The notes under the pieces are model-generated. The model was not told the DNA's origin. It saw only the letters and a program-made list of their open reading frames with translations, and ran no database searches. DNA of 64,000 bases from assembly GCA_964057225.1 (NCBI GenBank), contig OZ059899.1:19042501-19106500 (forward strand). The letters run 5' to 3'. Of this stretch, positions 41,460 to 54,797 are shown one piece after another (positions within the stretch are counted from its first letter, which is position 1; every line of letters begins with the position of its first letter). The position numbers and the translations under genes were made by a program. Origin of the DNA: Auanema rhodensis. Lineage: Eukaryota; Nematoda; Chromadorea; Rhabditida; Rhabditidae.

Positions 41460-43916
41460 TTGAAAAAAGATGCATTAGTGTATGTTGAGTTTCCATGTAC
41501 ACTCAACATTGCTTCCAAAAACATTTTGACAAAAATTTTTCCGAAAAATTTCAAAATAATTTCGCAAAAAGTAGATGTTTTTAGATTCCTTTTTTCAAGG
41601 CAAAGACGATGGACAATGTTATTTAACGAAAAAATTAATTCTGCAGGGTGAAAATCGAGGATATAAGTGTGAACTTATATCAGTTGATATCTCGGTGCAT
41701 TTTTAAGCTAGCGCAAATCTGATAACACAGATCGACGCAGCTTAAAAATCCGCATCGAATGCACTATACTACATTGAGAAACGCTCAATACAAAAATTAG
41801 TTATGATCGTTTGAAAAAAGATGCATTAGTGTAAGTTGAGTTTCCATGTACACTCAACATTGCTTCCAAAAACATTTTGACAAAAATTTTTCCGAAAAAT
41901 TTCAAAATAATTTCGCAAAAAGTAGATGTTTTCAGATTCCTTTTTTCAAGGCAAAGACGATGGACAAAGTTATTCAACGAAAAAATTAATTCTCCAGGGT
42001 GAAAATCGAGGATGTAAGTGTGAACTTATATCAGTTGATATCTCGGTGCATTTTTAAGCTAGCGCAAATCTGATAACACAGATCGACGCAGCTTAAAAAT
42101 CCGCATCGAATGCACTATACAACATTGAGAAACGCTTAATACAAAAATTAGTTATGATCGTTTGAAAAATGATGCATTAGTGTATGTTGAGTTTCCATGT
42201 ACACTCAACATTGCTTCCAAAAACATTTTGACAAAAATTTTTCCGAAAAATTTCAAAATAATTTCGCAAAAAGTAGATGTTTTTAGATTCCTTTTTTCAA
42301 GGTAAAGACGATGGACAATGTTATTCAACGAAAAAATTAATTCTCCAGGGTGAAAATCGAGGATGTAAGTGTGAACTTATATCAGTTGATATCTCGGTGC
42401 ATTTTTAAGCTAGCGCAAATCTGATAACACAGATCGACGCAGCTTAAAAATCCGCATCGAATGCACTATACAACATTGAGAAACGCTTAATACAAAAATA
42501 AGTTATGATCGTTTGAAAAATGATGCATTAGTGTATGTTGAGTTTCCATGTACACTCAACATTGCTTCCAAAAACATTTTGACAAAAATTTTTCCGAAAA
42601 ATTTCAAAATAATTTCGCAAAAAGTAGATGTTTTTAGATTCCTTTTTTCAAGGCAAAGACGATGGACAATGTTATTCAACGAAAAAATTAATTCTCCAGG
42701 GTGAAAATCGAGGATGTAAGTGTGAACTTATATCAGTTGATATCTCGGTGCATTTTTAAGCTAGCGCAAATCTGATAACACAGATCGACGCAGCTTAAAA
42801 ATCCGCATCGAATGCACTATACAACATTGAGAAACGCTTAATACAAAAATAAGTTATGATCGTTTGAAAAATGATGCATTAGTGTATGTTGAGTTTCCAT
42901 GTACACTCAACATTGCTTCCAAAAACATTTTGACAAAAATTTTTCCGAAAAATTTCAAAATAATTTCGCAAAAAGTAGATGTTTTTAGATTCCTTTTTTC
43001 AAGGCAAAGACGATGGACAATGTTATTCAACGAAAAAATTAATTCTCCAGGGTGAAAATCGAGGATGTAAGTGTGAACTTATATCAGTTGATATCTCGGT
43101 GCATTTTTCAGCTAGCGCAAATCTGATAACACAGATCGACGCAGCTTAAAAATCCGCATCGAATGCACTATACAACATTAAGAAACGCTTAATACAAAAA
43201 TAAGTTATGATCGTTTGAAAAATGATGCATTAGTGTATGTTGAGTTTCCATGTACACTCAACATTGCTTCCAAAAACATTTTGACAAAAATTTTTCCGAA
43301 AAATTTCAAAATAATTTCGCAAAAAGTAGATGTTTTTAGATTCCTTTTTTCAAGGCAAAGACGATGGACAATGTTATTCAACGAAAAAATTAATTCTCCA
43401 GGGTGAAAATCGAGGATGTAAGTGTGAACTTATATCAGTTGATATCTCGGTGCATTTTTAAGCTAGCGCAAATCTGATAACACAGATCGACGCAGCTTAA
43501 AAATCCGCATCGAATGCACTATACAACATTGAGAAACGCTTAATACAAAAATAAGTTATGATCGTTTGAAAAATGATGCATTAGTGTATGTTGAGTTTCC
43601 ATGTACACTCAACATTGCTTCCAAAAACATTTTGACAAAAATTTTTCCGAAAAATTTCAAAATAATTTCGCAAAAAGTAGATGTTTTTAGATTCCTTTTT
43701 TCAAGGCAAAGACGATGGACAATGTTATTCAACGAAAAAATTAATTCTCCAGGGTGAAAATCGAGGATGTAAGTGTGAACTTATATCAGTTGATATCTCG
43801 GTGCATTTTTCAGCTAGCGCAAATCTGATAACACAGATCGACGCAGCTTAAAAATCCGCATCGAATGCACTATACAACATTAAGAAACGCTTAATACAAA
43901 AATAAGTTATGATCGT
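41460..43916 (+). repeat. Left copy of a 7-unit segment displaced by 12 units
   Basis: Units k=118-124: G, Y, a P unit with AAGGTAAAG, then four P units, of which the second and fourth carry TTTTTCAGCT. The same ordered markers occur 4212 bp downstream. The register ends in the next unit: 43917 turns into a G unit while its counterpart 48129 remains P. Confidence 0.82.
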
Positions 43917-44267
43917 TTGAAAAATGATGCATTAGTGTATGTTGAGTTTCCATGTACACTCAACATTGCTTCCAAAAACATTTTGACAAAAATTTTTCCG
44001 AAAAATTTCAAAATAATTTCGCAAAAAGTAGATGTTTTTAGATTCCTTTTTTCAAGGCAAAGACGATGGACAATGTTATTTAACGAAAAAATTAATTCTG
44101 CAGGGTGAAAATCGAGGATATAAGTGTGAACTTATATCAGTTGATATCTCGGTGCATTTTTAAGCTAGCGCAAATCTGATAACACAGATCGACGCAGCTT
44201 AAAAATCCGCATCGAATGCACTATACTACATTGAGAAACGCTCAATACAAAAATTAGTTATGATCGT
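43917..44267 (+). repeat. Hybrid unit: P-like 5' half, G-like 3' half
   Basis: The unit is preceded by AAAAATAAGTT and has T9, as its P neighbours do. It then carries T165, CTGCAG and GATATAAG like G units. The switch lies between positions 9 and 165 and marks the edge of the 12-unit displaced copy, so it looks like an exchange junction. Confidence 0.7.
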
Positions 44268-45320
44268 TTGAAAAAAGATGCATTAGTGTAAGTTGAGTTT
44301 CCATGTACACTCAACATTGCTTCCAAAAACATTTTGACAAAAATTTTTCCGAAAAATTTCAAAATAATTTCGCAAAAAGTAGATGTTTTCAGATTCCTTT
44401 TCTCAAGGCAAAGACGATGGACAAAGTTATTCAACGAAAAAATTAATTCTCCAGGGTGAAAATCGAGGATGTAAGTGTGAACTTATATCAGTTGATATCT
44501 CGGTGCATTTTTAAGCTAGCGCAAATCTGATAACACAGATCGACGCAGCTTAAAAATTCGCATCGAATGCACTATACAACATTGAGAAACGCTTAATACA
44601 AAAATTAGTTATGATCGTTTGAAAAAAGATGCATTAGTGTATGTTGAGTTTCCATGTACACTCAACATTGCTTCCAAAAACATTTTGACAAAAATTTTTC
44701 CGAAAAATTTCAAAATAATTTCGCAAAAAGTAGATGTTTTTAGATTCCTTTTTTCAAGGCAAAGACGATGGACAATGTTATTTAACGAAAAAATTAATTC
44801 TGCAGGGTGAAAATCGAGGATATAAGTGTGAACTTATATCAGTTGATATCTCGGTGCATTTTTAAGCTAGCGCAAATCTGATAACACAGATCGACGCAGC
44901 TTAAAAATCCGCATCGAATGCACTATACTACATTGAGAAACGCTCAATACAAAAATTAGTTATGATCGTTTGAAAAAAGATGCATTAGTGTAAGTTGAGT
45001 TTCCATGTACACTCAACATTGCTTCCAAAAACATTTTGACAAAAATTTTTCCGAAAAATTTCAAAATAATTTCGCAAAAAGTAGATGTTTTCAGATTCCT
45101 TTTTTCAAGGCAAAGACGATGGACAAAGTTATTCAACGAAAAAATTAATTCTCCAGGGTGAAAATCGAGGATGTAAGTGTGAACTTATATCAGTTGATAT
45201 CTCGGTGCATTTTTAAGCTAGCGCAAATCTGATAACACAGATCGACGCAGCTTAAAAATCCGCATCGAATGCACTATACAACATTGAGAAACGCTTAATA
45301 CAAAAATTAGTTATGATCGT

Positions 45321-45671
45321 TTGAAAAATGATGCATTAGTGTATGTTGAGTTTCCATGTACACTCAACATTGCTTCCAAAAACATTTTGACAAAAATTTT
45401 TCCGAAAAATTTCAAAATAATTTCGCAAAAAGTAGATGTTTTCAGATTCCTTTTCTCAAGGCAAAGACGATGGACAAAGTTATTCAACGAAAAAATTAAT
45501 TCTCCAGGGTGAAAATCGAGGATGTAAGTGTGAACTTATATCAGTTGATATCTCGGTGCATTTTTAAGCTAGCGCAAATCTGATAACACAGATCGACGCA
45601 GCTTAAAAATTCGCATCGAATGCACTATACAACATTGAGAAACGCTTAATACAAAAATTAGTTATGATCGT
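45321..45671 (+). repeat. Hybrid unit: P at the 5' side, Y at the 3' side
   Basis: T9 and T24 are P-like, then C123, CTCAAGG and A158 are Y-like, with CTCCAG, GATGTAAG and AATTCGCATC afterwards. The 3' part equals that of 40407 and 44268, so that form is probably the donor. Confidence 0.78.
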
Positions 45672-48128
45672 TTGAAAAAAGATGCATTAGTGTATGTTGA
45701 GTTTCCATGTACACTCAACATTGCTTCCAAAAACATTTTGACAAAAATTTTTCCGAAAAATTTCAAAATAATTTCGCAAAAAGTAGATGTTTTTAGATTC
45801 CTTTTTTCAAGGCAAAGACGATGGACAATGTTATTTAACGAAAAAATTAATTCTGCAGGGTGAAAATCGAGGATATAAGTGTGAACTTATATCAGTTGAT
45901 ATCTCGGTGCATTTTTAAGCTAGCGCAAATCTGATAACACAGATCGACGCAGCTTAAAAATCCGCATCGAATGCACTATACTACATTGAGAAACGCTCAA
46001 TACAAAAATTAGTTATGATCGTTTGAAAAAAGATGCATTAGTGTAAGTTGAGTTTCCATGTACACTCAACATTGCTTCCAAAAACATTTTGACAAAAATT
46101 TTTCCGAAAAATTTCAAAATAATTTCGCAAAAAGTAGATGTTTTCAGATTCCTTTTTTCAAGGCAAAGACGATGGACAAAGTTATTCAACGAAAAAATTA
46201 ATTCTCCAGGGTGAAAATCGAGGATGTAAGTGTGAACTTATATCAGTTGATATCTCGGTGCATTTTTAAGCTAGCGCAAATCTGATAACACAGATCGACG
46301 CAGCTTAAAAATCCGCATCGAATGCACTATACAACATTGAGAAACGCTTAATACAAAAATTAGTTATGATCGTTTGAAAAATGATGCATTAGTGTATGTT
46401 GAGTTTCCATGTACACTCAACATTGCTTCCAAAAACATTTTGACAAAAATTTTTCCGAAAAATTTCAAAATAATTTCGCAAAAAGTAGATGTTTTTAGAT
46501 TCCTTTTTTCAAGGTAAAGACGATGGACAATGTTATTCAACGAAAAAATTAATTCTCCAGGGTGAAAATCGAGGATGTAAGTGTGAACTTATATCAGTTG
46601 ATATCTCGGTGCATTTTTAAGCTAGCGCAAATCTGATAACACAGATCGACGCAGCTTAAAAATCCGCATCGAATGCACTATACAACATTGAGAAACGCTT
46701 AATACAAAAATAAGTTATGATCGTTTGAAAAATGATGCATTAGTGTATGTTGAGTTTCCATGTACACTCAACATTGCTTCCAAAAACATTTTGACAAAAA
46801 TTTTTCCGAAAAATTTCAAAATAATTTCGCAAAAAGTAGATGTTTTTAGATTCCTTTTTTCAAGGCAAAGACGATGGACAATGTTATTCAACGAAAAAAT
46901 TAATTCTCCAGGGTGAAAATCGAGGATGTAAGTGTGAACTTATATCAGTTGATATCTCGGTGCATTTTTAAGCTAGCGCAAATCTGATAACACAGATCGA
47001 CGCAGCTTAAAAATCCGCATCGAATGCACTATACAACATTGAGAAACGCTTAATACAAAAATAAGTTATGATCGTTTGAAAAATGATGCATTAGTGTATG
47101 TTGAGTTTCCATGTACACTCAACATTGCTTCCAAAAACATTTTGACAAAAATTTTTCCGAAAAATTTCAAAATAATTTCGCAAAAAGTAGATGTTTTTAG
47201 ATTCCTTTTTTCAAGGCAAAGACGATGGACAATGTTATTCAACGAAAAAATTAATTCTCCAGGGTGAAAATCGAGGATGTAAGTGTGAACTTATATCAGT
47301 TGATATCTCGGTGCATTTTTCAGCTAGCGCAAATCTGATAACACAGATCGACGCAGCTTAAAAATCCGCATCGAATGCACTATACAACATTAAGAAACGC
47401 TTAATACAAAAATAAGTTATGATCGTTTGAAAAATGATGCATTAGTGTATGTTGAGTTTCCATGTACACTCAACATTGCTTCCAAAAACATTTTGACAAA
47501 AATTTTTCCGAAAAATTTCAAAATAATTTCGCAAAAAGTAGATGTTTTTAGATTCCTTTTTTCAAGGCAAAGACGATGGACAATGTTATTCAACGAAAAA
47601 ATTAATTCTCCAGGGTGAAAATCGAGGATGTAAGTGTGAACTTATATCAGTTGATATCTCGGTGCATTTTTAAGCTAGCGCAAATCTGATAACACAGATC
47701 GACGCAGCTTAAAAATCCGCATCGAATGCACTATACAACATTGAGAAACGCTTAATACAAAAATAAGTTATGATCGTTTGAAAAATGATGCATTAGTGTA
47801 TGTTGAGTTTCCATGTACACTCAACATTGCTTCCAAAAACATTTTGACAAAAATTTTTCCGAAAAATTTCAAAATAATTTCGCAAAAAGTAGATGTTTTT
47901 AGATTCCTTTTTTCAAGGCAAAGACGATGGACAATGTTATTCAACGAAAAAATTAATTCTCCAGGGTGAAAATCGAGGATGTAAGTGTGAACTTATATCA
48001 GTTGATATCTCGGTGCATTTTTCAGCTAGCGCAAATCTGATAACACAGATCGACGCAGCTTAAAAATCCGCATCGAATGCACTATACAACATTAAGAAAC
48101 GCTTAATACAAAAATAAGTTATGATCGT
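45672..48128 (+). repeat. Right copy of the 12-unit displaced segment
   Basis: Units k=130-136 reproduce the marker order of 41460-43916, including AAGGTAAAG in unit 46374 and TTTTTCAGCT in 47076 and 47778. Confidence 0.82.
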
Positions 48129-48479
48129 TTGAAAAATGATGCATTAGTGTATGTTGAGTTTCCATGTACACTCAACATTGCTTCCAAAAACATTTTGACA
48201 AAAATTTTTCCGAAAAATTTCAAAATAATTTCGCAAAAAGTAGATGTTTTTAGATTCCTTTTTTCAAGGCAAAGACGATGGACAATGTTATTCAACGAAA
48301 AAATTAATTCTCCAGGGTGAAAATCGAGGATGTAAGTGTGAACTTATATCAGTTGATATCTCGGTGCATTTTTAAGCTAGCGCAAATCTGATAACACAGA
48401 TCGACGCAGCTTAAAAATCCGCATCGAATGCACTATACAACATTGAGAAACGCTTAATACAAAAATTAGTTATGATCGT

Positions 48480-49883
48480 TTGAAAAATGATGCATTAGTG
48501 TATGTTGAGTTTCCATGTACACTCAACATTGCTTCCAAAAACATTTTGACAAAAATTTTTCCGAAAAATTTCAAAATAATTTCGCAAAAAGTAGATGTTT
48601 TTAGATTCCTTTTTTCAAGGTAAAGACGATGGACAATGTTATTCAACGAAAAAATTAATTCTCCAGGGTGAAAATCGAGGATGTAAGTGTGAACTTATAT
48701 CAGTTGATATCTCGGTGCATTTTTAAGCTAGCGCAAATCTGATAACACAGATCGACGCAGCTTAAAAATCCGCATCGAATGCACTATACAACATTGAGAA
48801 ACGCTTAATACAAAAATAAGTTATGATCGTTTGAAAAATGATGCATTAGTGTATGTTGAGTTTCCATGTACACTCAACATTGCTTCCAAAAACATTTTGA
48901 CAAAAATTTTTCCGAAAAATTTCAAAATAATTTCGCAAAAAGTAGATGTTTTTAGATTCCTTTTTTCAAGGCAAAGACGATGGACAATGTTATTCAACGA
49001 AAAAATTAATTCTCCAGGGTGAAAATCGAGGATGTAAGTGTGAACTTATATCAGTTGATATCTCGGTGCATTTTTAAGCTAGCGCAAATCTGATAACACA
49101 GATCGACGCAGCTTAAAAATCCGCATCGAATGCACTATACAACATTGAGAAACGCTTAATACAAAAATAAGTTATGATCGTTTGAAAAATGATGCATTAG
49201 TGTATGTTGAGTTTCCATGTACACTCAACATTGCTTCCAAAAACATTTTGACAAAAATTTTTCCGAAAAATTTCAAAATAATTTCGCAAAAAGTAGATGT
49301 TTTTAGATTCCTTTTTTCAAGGCAAAGACGATGGACAATGTTATTCAACGAAAAAATTAATTCTCCAGGGTGAAAATCGAGGATGTAAGTGTGAACTTAT
49401 ATCAGTTGATATCTCGGTGCATTTTTCAGCTAGCGCAAATCTGATAACACAGATCGACGCAGCTTAAAAATCCGCATCGAATGCACTATACAACATTAAG
49501 AAACGCTTAATACAAAAATAAGTTATGATCGTTTGAAAAATGATGCATTAGTGTATGTTGAGTTTCCATGTACACTCAACATTGCTTCCAAAAACATTTT
49601 GACAAAAATTTTTCCGAAAAATTTCAAAATAATTTCGCAAAAAGTAGATGTTTTTAGATTCCTTTTTTCAAGGCAAAGACGATGGACAATGTTATTCAAC
49701 GAAAAAATTAATTCTCCAGGGTGAAAATCGAGGATGTAAGTGTGAACTTATATCAGTTGATATCTCGGTGCATTTTTAAGCTAGCGCAAATCTGATAACA
49801 CAGATCGACGCAGCTTAAAAATCCGCATCGAATGCACTATACAACATTGAGAAACGCTTAATACAAAAATTAGTTATGATCGT
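48480..49883 (+). repeat. Third copy of the P sub-segment, displaced by 6 units
   Basis: Units k=138-141 repeat 46374-47777: AAGGTAAAG in the first, a plain P second, TTTTTCAGCT then CATTAAGAAAC in the third, and a plain P fourth. A 2106-bp offset separates them. Confidence 0.8.
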
Positions 49884-50607
49884 TTGAAAAATGATGCATT
49901 AGTGTATGTTGAGTTTCCATGTACACTCAACATTGCTTCCAAAAACATTTTGACAAAAATTTTTCCGAAAAATTTCAAACTAATTTCGCAAAAAGTAGAT
50001 GTTTTTAGATTCCTTTTTTCAAGGCAAAGACGATGGACAATGTTATTCAACGAAAAAATTAATTCTCCAGGGTGAAAATCGAGGATGTAAGTGTGAACTT
50101 ATATCAGTTGATATCTCGGTGCATTTTTAAGCTAGCGCAAATCTGATAACACAGATCGACGCAGCTTAAAAATCCGCATCGAATGCACTATACAACATTG
50201 AGAAACGCTTAATACAAAAATAAGTTATGATCGTTTGAAAAATGATGCATTAGTGTATGTTGAGTTTCCATGTACACTCAACATTGCTTCCAAAAACATT
50301 TTGACAAAAATTTTTCCGAAAAATTTCAAAATAATTTCGCAAAAAGTAGATGTTTTTAGATTCCTTTTTTCAAGGCAAAGACGATGGACAATGTTATTCA
50401 ACGAAAAAATTAATTCTCCAGGGTGAAAATCGAGGATGTAAGTGTGAACTTATATCAGTTGATATCTCGGTGCATTTTTAAGCTAGCGCAAATCTGATAA
50501 CACAGATCGACGCAGCTTAAAAATCCGCATCGAATGCACTATACAACATTGAGAAACGCTTAATACAAAAATTAGTTATGATCGTTTGAAAAATGATGCA
50601 TTAGTGT

Positions 50608-50635
50608 ATGTTGAGTTTCCATGTACACTCAACAT
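50608..50635. repeat. Inverted repeat with 9-bp arms (unit positions 23-50), one of about 180
   Basis: ATGTTGAGT and its complement ACTCAACAT flank a 10-base centre. The first copy in the window is at 65-92. Positions 25-56 looked unchanged in every copy I read. Y units have A24 and so lose one pair near the arm end. It could be a dyad protein site or a cruciform arm; nothing in the sequence tells which. Confidence 0.9.
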
Positions 50636-50656
50636 TGCTTCCAAAAACATTTTGAC

Positions 50657-50721
50657 AAAAATTTTTCCGAAAAATTTCAAAATAATTTCGCAAAAAGTAG
50701 ATGTTTTTAGATTCCTTTTTT
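50657..50721. other. Spaced A/T tracts, likely curved DNA (unit positions 72-136)
   Basis: Runs of four to six A or T recur at 72-81 (AAAAATTTTT), 85-92, 94-97, 107-111, 119-123 and 131-136. Most centres are 10 to 12 bp apart, near one helical turn. AAATTTTTC and GAAAAATTT also form a near-perfect palindrome around one base at 74-92. Phased A tracts bend DNA (established), so intrinsic curvature is likely. The segment is also where X, N and Y changes cluster. Confidence 0.65.
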
Positions 50722-50824
50722 CAAGGCAAAGACGATGGACAATGTTATTCAACGAAAAAATTAATTCTCCAGGGTGAAAATCGAGGATGTAAGTGTGAAC
50801 TTATATCAGTTGATATCTCGGTGC

Positions 50825-50875
50825 ATTTTTAAGCTAGCGCAAATCTGATAACACAGATCGACGCAGCTTAAAAAT
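50825..50875. repeat. 51-nt long-stem hairpin (unit positions 240-290)
   Basis: ATTTTTAAGCT (240-250) is complementary to AGCTTAAAAAT (280-290). Inside it GCG (252-254) pairs with CGC (277-279), and ATCTG (258-262) with CAGAT (269-273), around a six-base ATAACA loop. That gives 19 pairs, one single-base bulge and one 3-by-3 internal loop. The first copy in the window is at 282-332. It is the strongest fold in the unit on either strand. Copies vary at a few stem positions, some keeping G-T pairs and some not. Confidence 0.9.
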
Positions 50876-53800
50876 CCGCATCGAATGCACTATACAACAT
50901 TGAGAAACGCTTAATACAAAAATAAGTTATGATCGTTTGAAAAATGATGCATTAGTGTATGTTGAGTTTCCATGTACACTCAACATTGCTTCCAAAAACA
51001 TTTTGACAAAAATTTTTCCGAAAAATTTCAAAATAATTTCGCAAAAAGTAGATGTTTTTAGATTCCTTTTTTCAAGGCAAAGACGATGGACAATGTTATT
51101 CAACGAAAAAATTAATTCTCCAGGGTGAAAATCGAGGATGTAAGTGTGAACTTATATCAGTTGATATCTCGGTGCATTTTTAAGCTAGCGCAAATCTGAT
51201 AACACAGATCGACGCAGCTTAAAAATCCGCATCGAATGCACTATACAACATTGAGAAACGCTTAATACAAAAATTAGTTATGATCGTTTGAAAAAAGATG
51301 CATTAGTGTAAGTTGAGTTTCCATGTACACTCAACATTGCTTCCAAAAACATTTTGACAAAAATTTTTCCGAAAAATTTCAAAATAATTTCGCAAAAAGT
51401 AGATGTTTTCAGATTCCTTTTTTCAAGGCAAAGACGATGGACAAAGTTATTCAACGAAAAAATTAATTCTGCAGGGTGAAAATCGAGGATATAAGTGTGA
51501 ACTTATATCAGTTGATATCTCGGTGCATTTTTAAGCTAGCGCAAATCTGATAACACAGATCGACGCAGCTTAAGAATCCGCATCGAATGCACTATACAAC
51601 ATTGAGAAACGCTTAATACAAAAATTAGTTATGATCGTTTGAAAAATGATGCATTAGTGTATGTTGAGTTTCCATGTACACTCAACATTGCTTCCAAAAA
51701 CATTTTGACAAAAATTTTTCCGAAAAATTTCAAAATAATTTCGCAAAAAGTAGATGTTTTTAGATTCCTTTTTTCAAGGCAAAGACGATGGACAATGTTA
51801 TTCAACGAAAAAATTAATTCTCCAGGGTGAAAATCGAGGATGTAAGTGTGAACTTATATCAGTTGATATCTCGGTGCATTTTTAAGCTAGCGCAAATCTG
51901 ATAACACAGATCGACGCAGCTTAAAAATCCGCATCGAATGCACTATACAACATTGAGAAACGCTTAATACAAAAATAAGTTATGATCGTTTGAAAAATGA
52001 TGCATTAGTGTATGTTGAGTTTCCATGTACACTCAACATTGCTTCCAAAAACATTTTGACAAAAATTTTTCCGAAAAATTTCAAAATAATTTCGCAAAAA
52101 GTAGATGTTTTTAGATTCCTTTTTTCAAGGCAAAGACGATGGACAATGTTATTCAACGAAAAAATTAATTCTCCAGGGTGAAAATCGAGGATGTAAGTGT
52201 GAACTTATATCAGTTGATATCTCGGTGCATTTTTAAGCTAGCGCAAATCTGATAACACAGATCGACGCAGCTTAAAAATCCGCATCGAATGCACTATACA
52301 ACATTGAGAAACGCTTAATACAAAAATAAGTTATGATCGTTTGAAAAATGATGCATTAGTGTATGTTGAGTTTCCATGTACACTCAACATTGCTTCCAAA
52401 AACATTTTGACAAAAATTTTTCCGAAAAATTTCAAAATAATTTCGCAAAAAGTAGATGTTTTTAGATTCCTTTTTTCAAGGCAAAGACGATGGACAATGT
52501 TATTCAACGAAAAAATTAATTCTCCAGGGTGAAAATCGAGGATGTAAGTGTGAACTTATATCAGTTGATATCTCGGTGCATTTTTAAGCTAGCGCAAATC
52601 TGATAACACAGATCGACGCAGCTTAAAAATCCGCATCGAATGCACTATACAACATTGAGAAACGCTTAATACAAAAATAAGTTATGATCGTTTGAAAAAT
52701 GATGCATTAGTGTATGTTGAGTTTCCATGTACACTCAACATTGCTTCCAAAAACATTTTGACAAAAATTTTTCCGAAAAATTTCAAAATAATTTCGCAAA
52801 AAGTAGATGTTTTTAGATTCCTTTTTTCAAGGCAAAGACGATGGACAATGTTATTCAACGAAAAAATTAATTCTCCAGGGTGAAAATCGAGGATGTAAGT
52901 GTGAACTTATATCAGTTGATATCTCGGTGCATTTTTAAGCTAGCGCAAATCTGATAACACAGATCGACGCAGCTTAAAAATCCGCATCGAATGCACTATA
53001 CAACATTGAGAAACGCTTAATACAAAAATAAGTTATGATCGTTTGAAAAATGATGCATTAGTGTATGTTGAGTTTCCATGTACACTCAACATTGCTTCCA
53101 AAAACATTTTGACAAAAATTTTTCCGAAAAATTTCAAAATAATTTCGCAAAAAGTAGATGTTTTTAGATTCCTTTTTTCAAGGCAAAGACGATGGACAAT
53201 GTTATTCAACGAAAAAATTAATTCTCCAGGGTGAAAATCGAGGATGTAAGTGTGAACTTATATCAGTTGATATCTCGGTGCATTTTTAAGCTAGCGCAAA
53301 TCTGATAACACAGATCGACGCAGCTTAAAAATCCGCATCGAATGCACTATACAACATTGAGAAACGCTTAATACAAAAATAAGTTATGATCGTTTGAAAA
53401 ATGATGCATTAGTGTATGTTGAGTTTCCATGTACACTCAACATTGCTTCCAAAAACATTTTGACAAAAATTTTTCCGAAAAATTTCAAACTAATTTCGCA
53501 AAAAGTAGATGTTTTTAGATTCCTTTTTTCAAGGCAAAGACGATGGACAATGTTATTCAACGAAAAAATTAATTCTCCAGGGTGAAAATCGAGGATGTAA
53601 GTGTGAACTTATATCAGTTGATATCTCGGTGCATTTTTAAGCTAGCGCAAATCTGATAACACAGATCGACGCAGCTTAAAAATCCGCATCGAATGCACTA
53701 TACAACATTGAGAAACGCTTAATACAAAAATAAGTTATGATCGTTTGAAAAATGATGCATTAGTGTATGTTGAGTTTCCATGTACACTCAACATTGCTTC

Positions 53801-54797
53801 CAAAAACATTTTGACAAAAATTTTTCCGAAAAATTTCAAAATAATTTCGCAAAAAGTAGATGTTTTTAGATTCCTTTTTTCAAGGCAAAGACGATGGACA
53901 ATGTTATTCAACGAAAAAATTAATTCTCCAGGGTGAAAATCGAGGATGTAAGTGTGAACTTATATCAGTTGATATCTCGGTGCATTTTTAAGCTAGCGCA
54001 AATCTGATAACACAGATCGACGCAGCTTAAAAATCCGCATCGAATGCACTATACAACATTGAGAAACGCTTAATACAAAAATAAGTTATGATCGTTTGAA
54101 AAATGATGCATTAGTGTATGTTGAGTTTCCATGTACACTCAACATTGCTTCCAAAAACATTTTGACAAAAATTTTTCCGAAAAATTTCAAAATAATTTCG
54201 CAAAAAGTAGATGTTTTTAGATTCCTTTTTTCAAGGCAAAGACGATGGACAATGTTATTCAACGAAAAAATTAATTCTCCAGGGTGAAAATCGAGGATGT
54301 AAGTGTGAACTTATATCAGTTGATATGTCGGTGCATTTTTAAGCTAGCGCAAATCTGATAACACAGATCGACGCAGCTTAAAAATCCGCATCGAATGCAC
54401 TATACAACATTGAGAAACGCTTAATACAAAAATAAGTTATGATCGTTTGAAAAATGATGCATTAGTGTATGTTGAGTTTCCATGTACACTCAACATTGCT
54501 TCCAAAAACATTTTGACAAAAATTTTTCCGAAAAATTTCAAAATAGTTTCGCAAAAAGTAGATGTTTTTAGATTCCTTTTTTCAAGGCAAAGACGATGGA
54601 CAATGTTATTCAACGAAAAAATTAATTCTCCAGGGTGAAAATCGAGGATGTAAGTGTGAACTTATATCAGTTGATATCTCGGTGCATTTTTAAGCTAGCG
54701 CAAATCTGATAACACAGATCGACGCAGCTTAAAAATCCGCATCGAATGCACTATACAACATTGAGAAACGCTTAATACAAAAATTAGTTATGATCGT

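Larger units (their letters stand above)
40758..49883 (+). repeat. Satellite block 11: dimers and copies displaced by 6, 11 and 12 units
   Basis: Twenty-six units (k=116-141). G-Y dimers (702 bp) begin at 40758 and 41460. Units 40407 and 44268 share CTCAAGG plus AATTCGCATC and lie 11 units apart. The seven-unit run from 41460 (G, Y, P with AAGGTAAAG, then four P) is repeated from 45672, 12 units away. Its P part is repeated once more from 48480, 6 units on. TTTTTCAGCT followed by CATTAAGAAAC marks units at 42864, 43566, 47076, 47778 and 49182. The block therefore shows at least three rounds of copying at different scales. Confidence 0.83.
50586..50936 (+). repeat. Reference unit: P subfamily
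   Basis: A typical copy of the most abundant subfamily and the base for the unit coordinates used here. Diagnostic bases: T9, T24, CAAAATAATTT at 93-103, T123, T158, C165, CTCCAG at 182-187 (no PstI site), GATGTAAG at 201-208 and a GTGA loop at 210-213. Recognition sites for NsiI (ATGCAT), BsrGI (TGTACA), EcoRV (GATATC) and NheI (GCTAGC) occur once each by eye. P units dominate 42-58 kb. Confidence 0.9.
49884..52340 (+). repeat. Left copy of a 7-unit segment displaced by 14 units
   Basis: Units k=142-148: P with CAAACTAATTT, P, P, P, Y, P, P, with the TTAGTT and TAAGTT leaders in the order T, A, T, A, T, T, A. The same order returns 4914 bp downstream. Confidence 0.82.
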
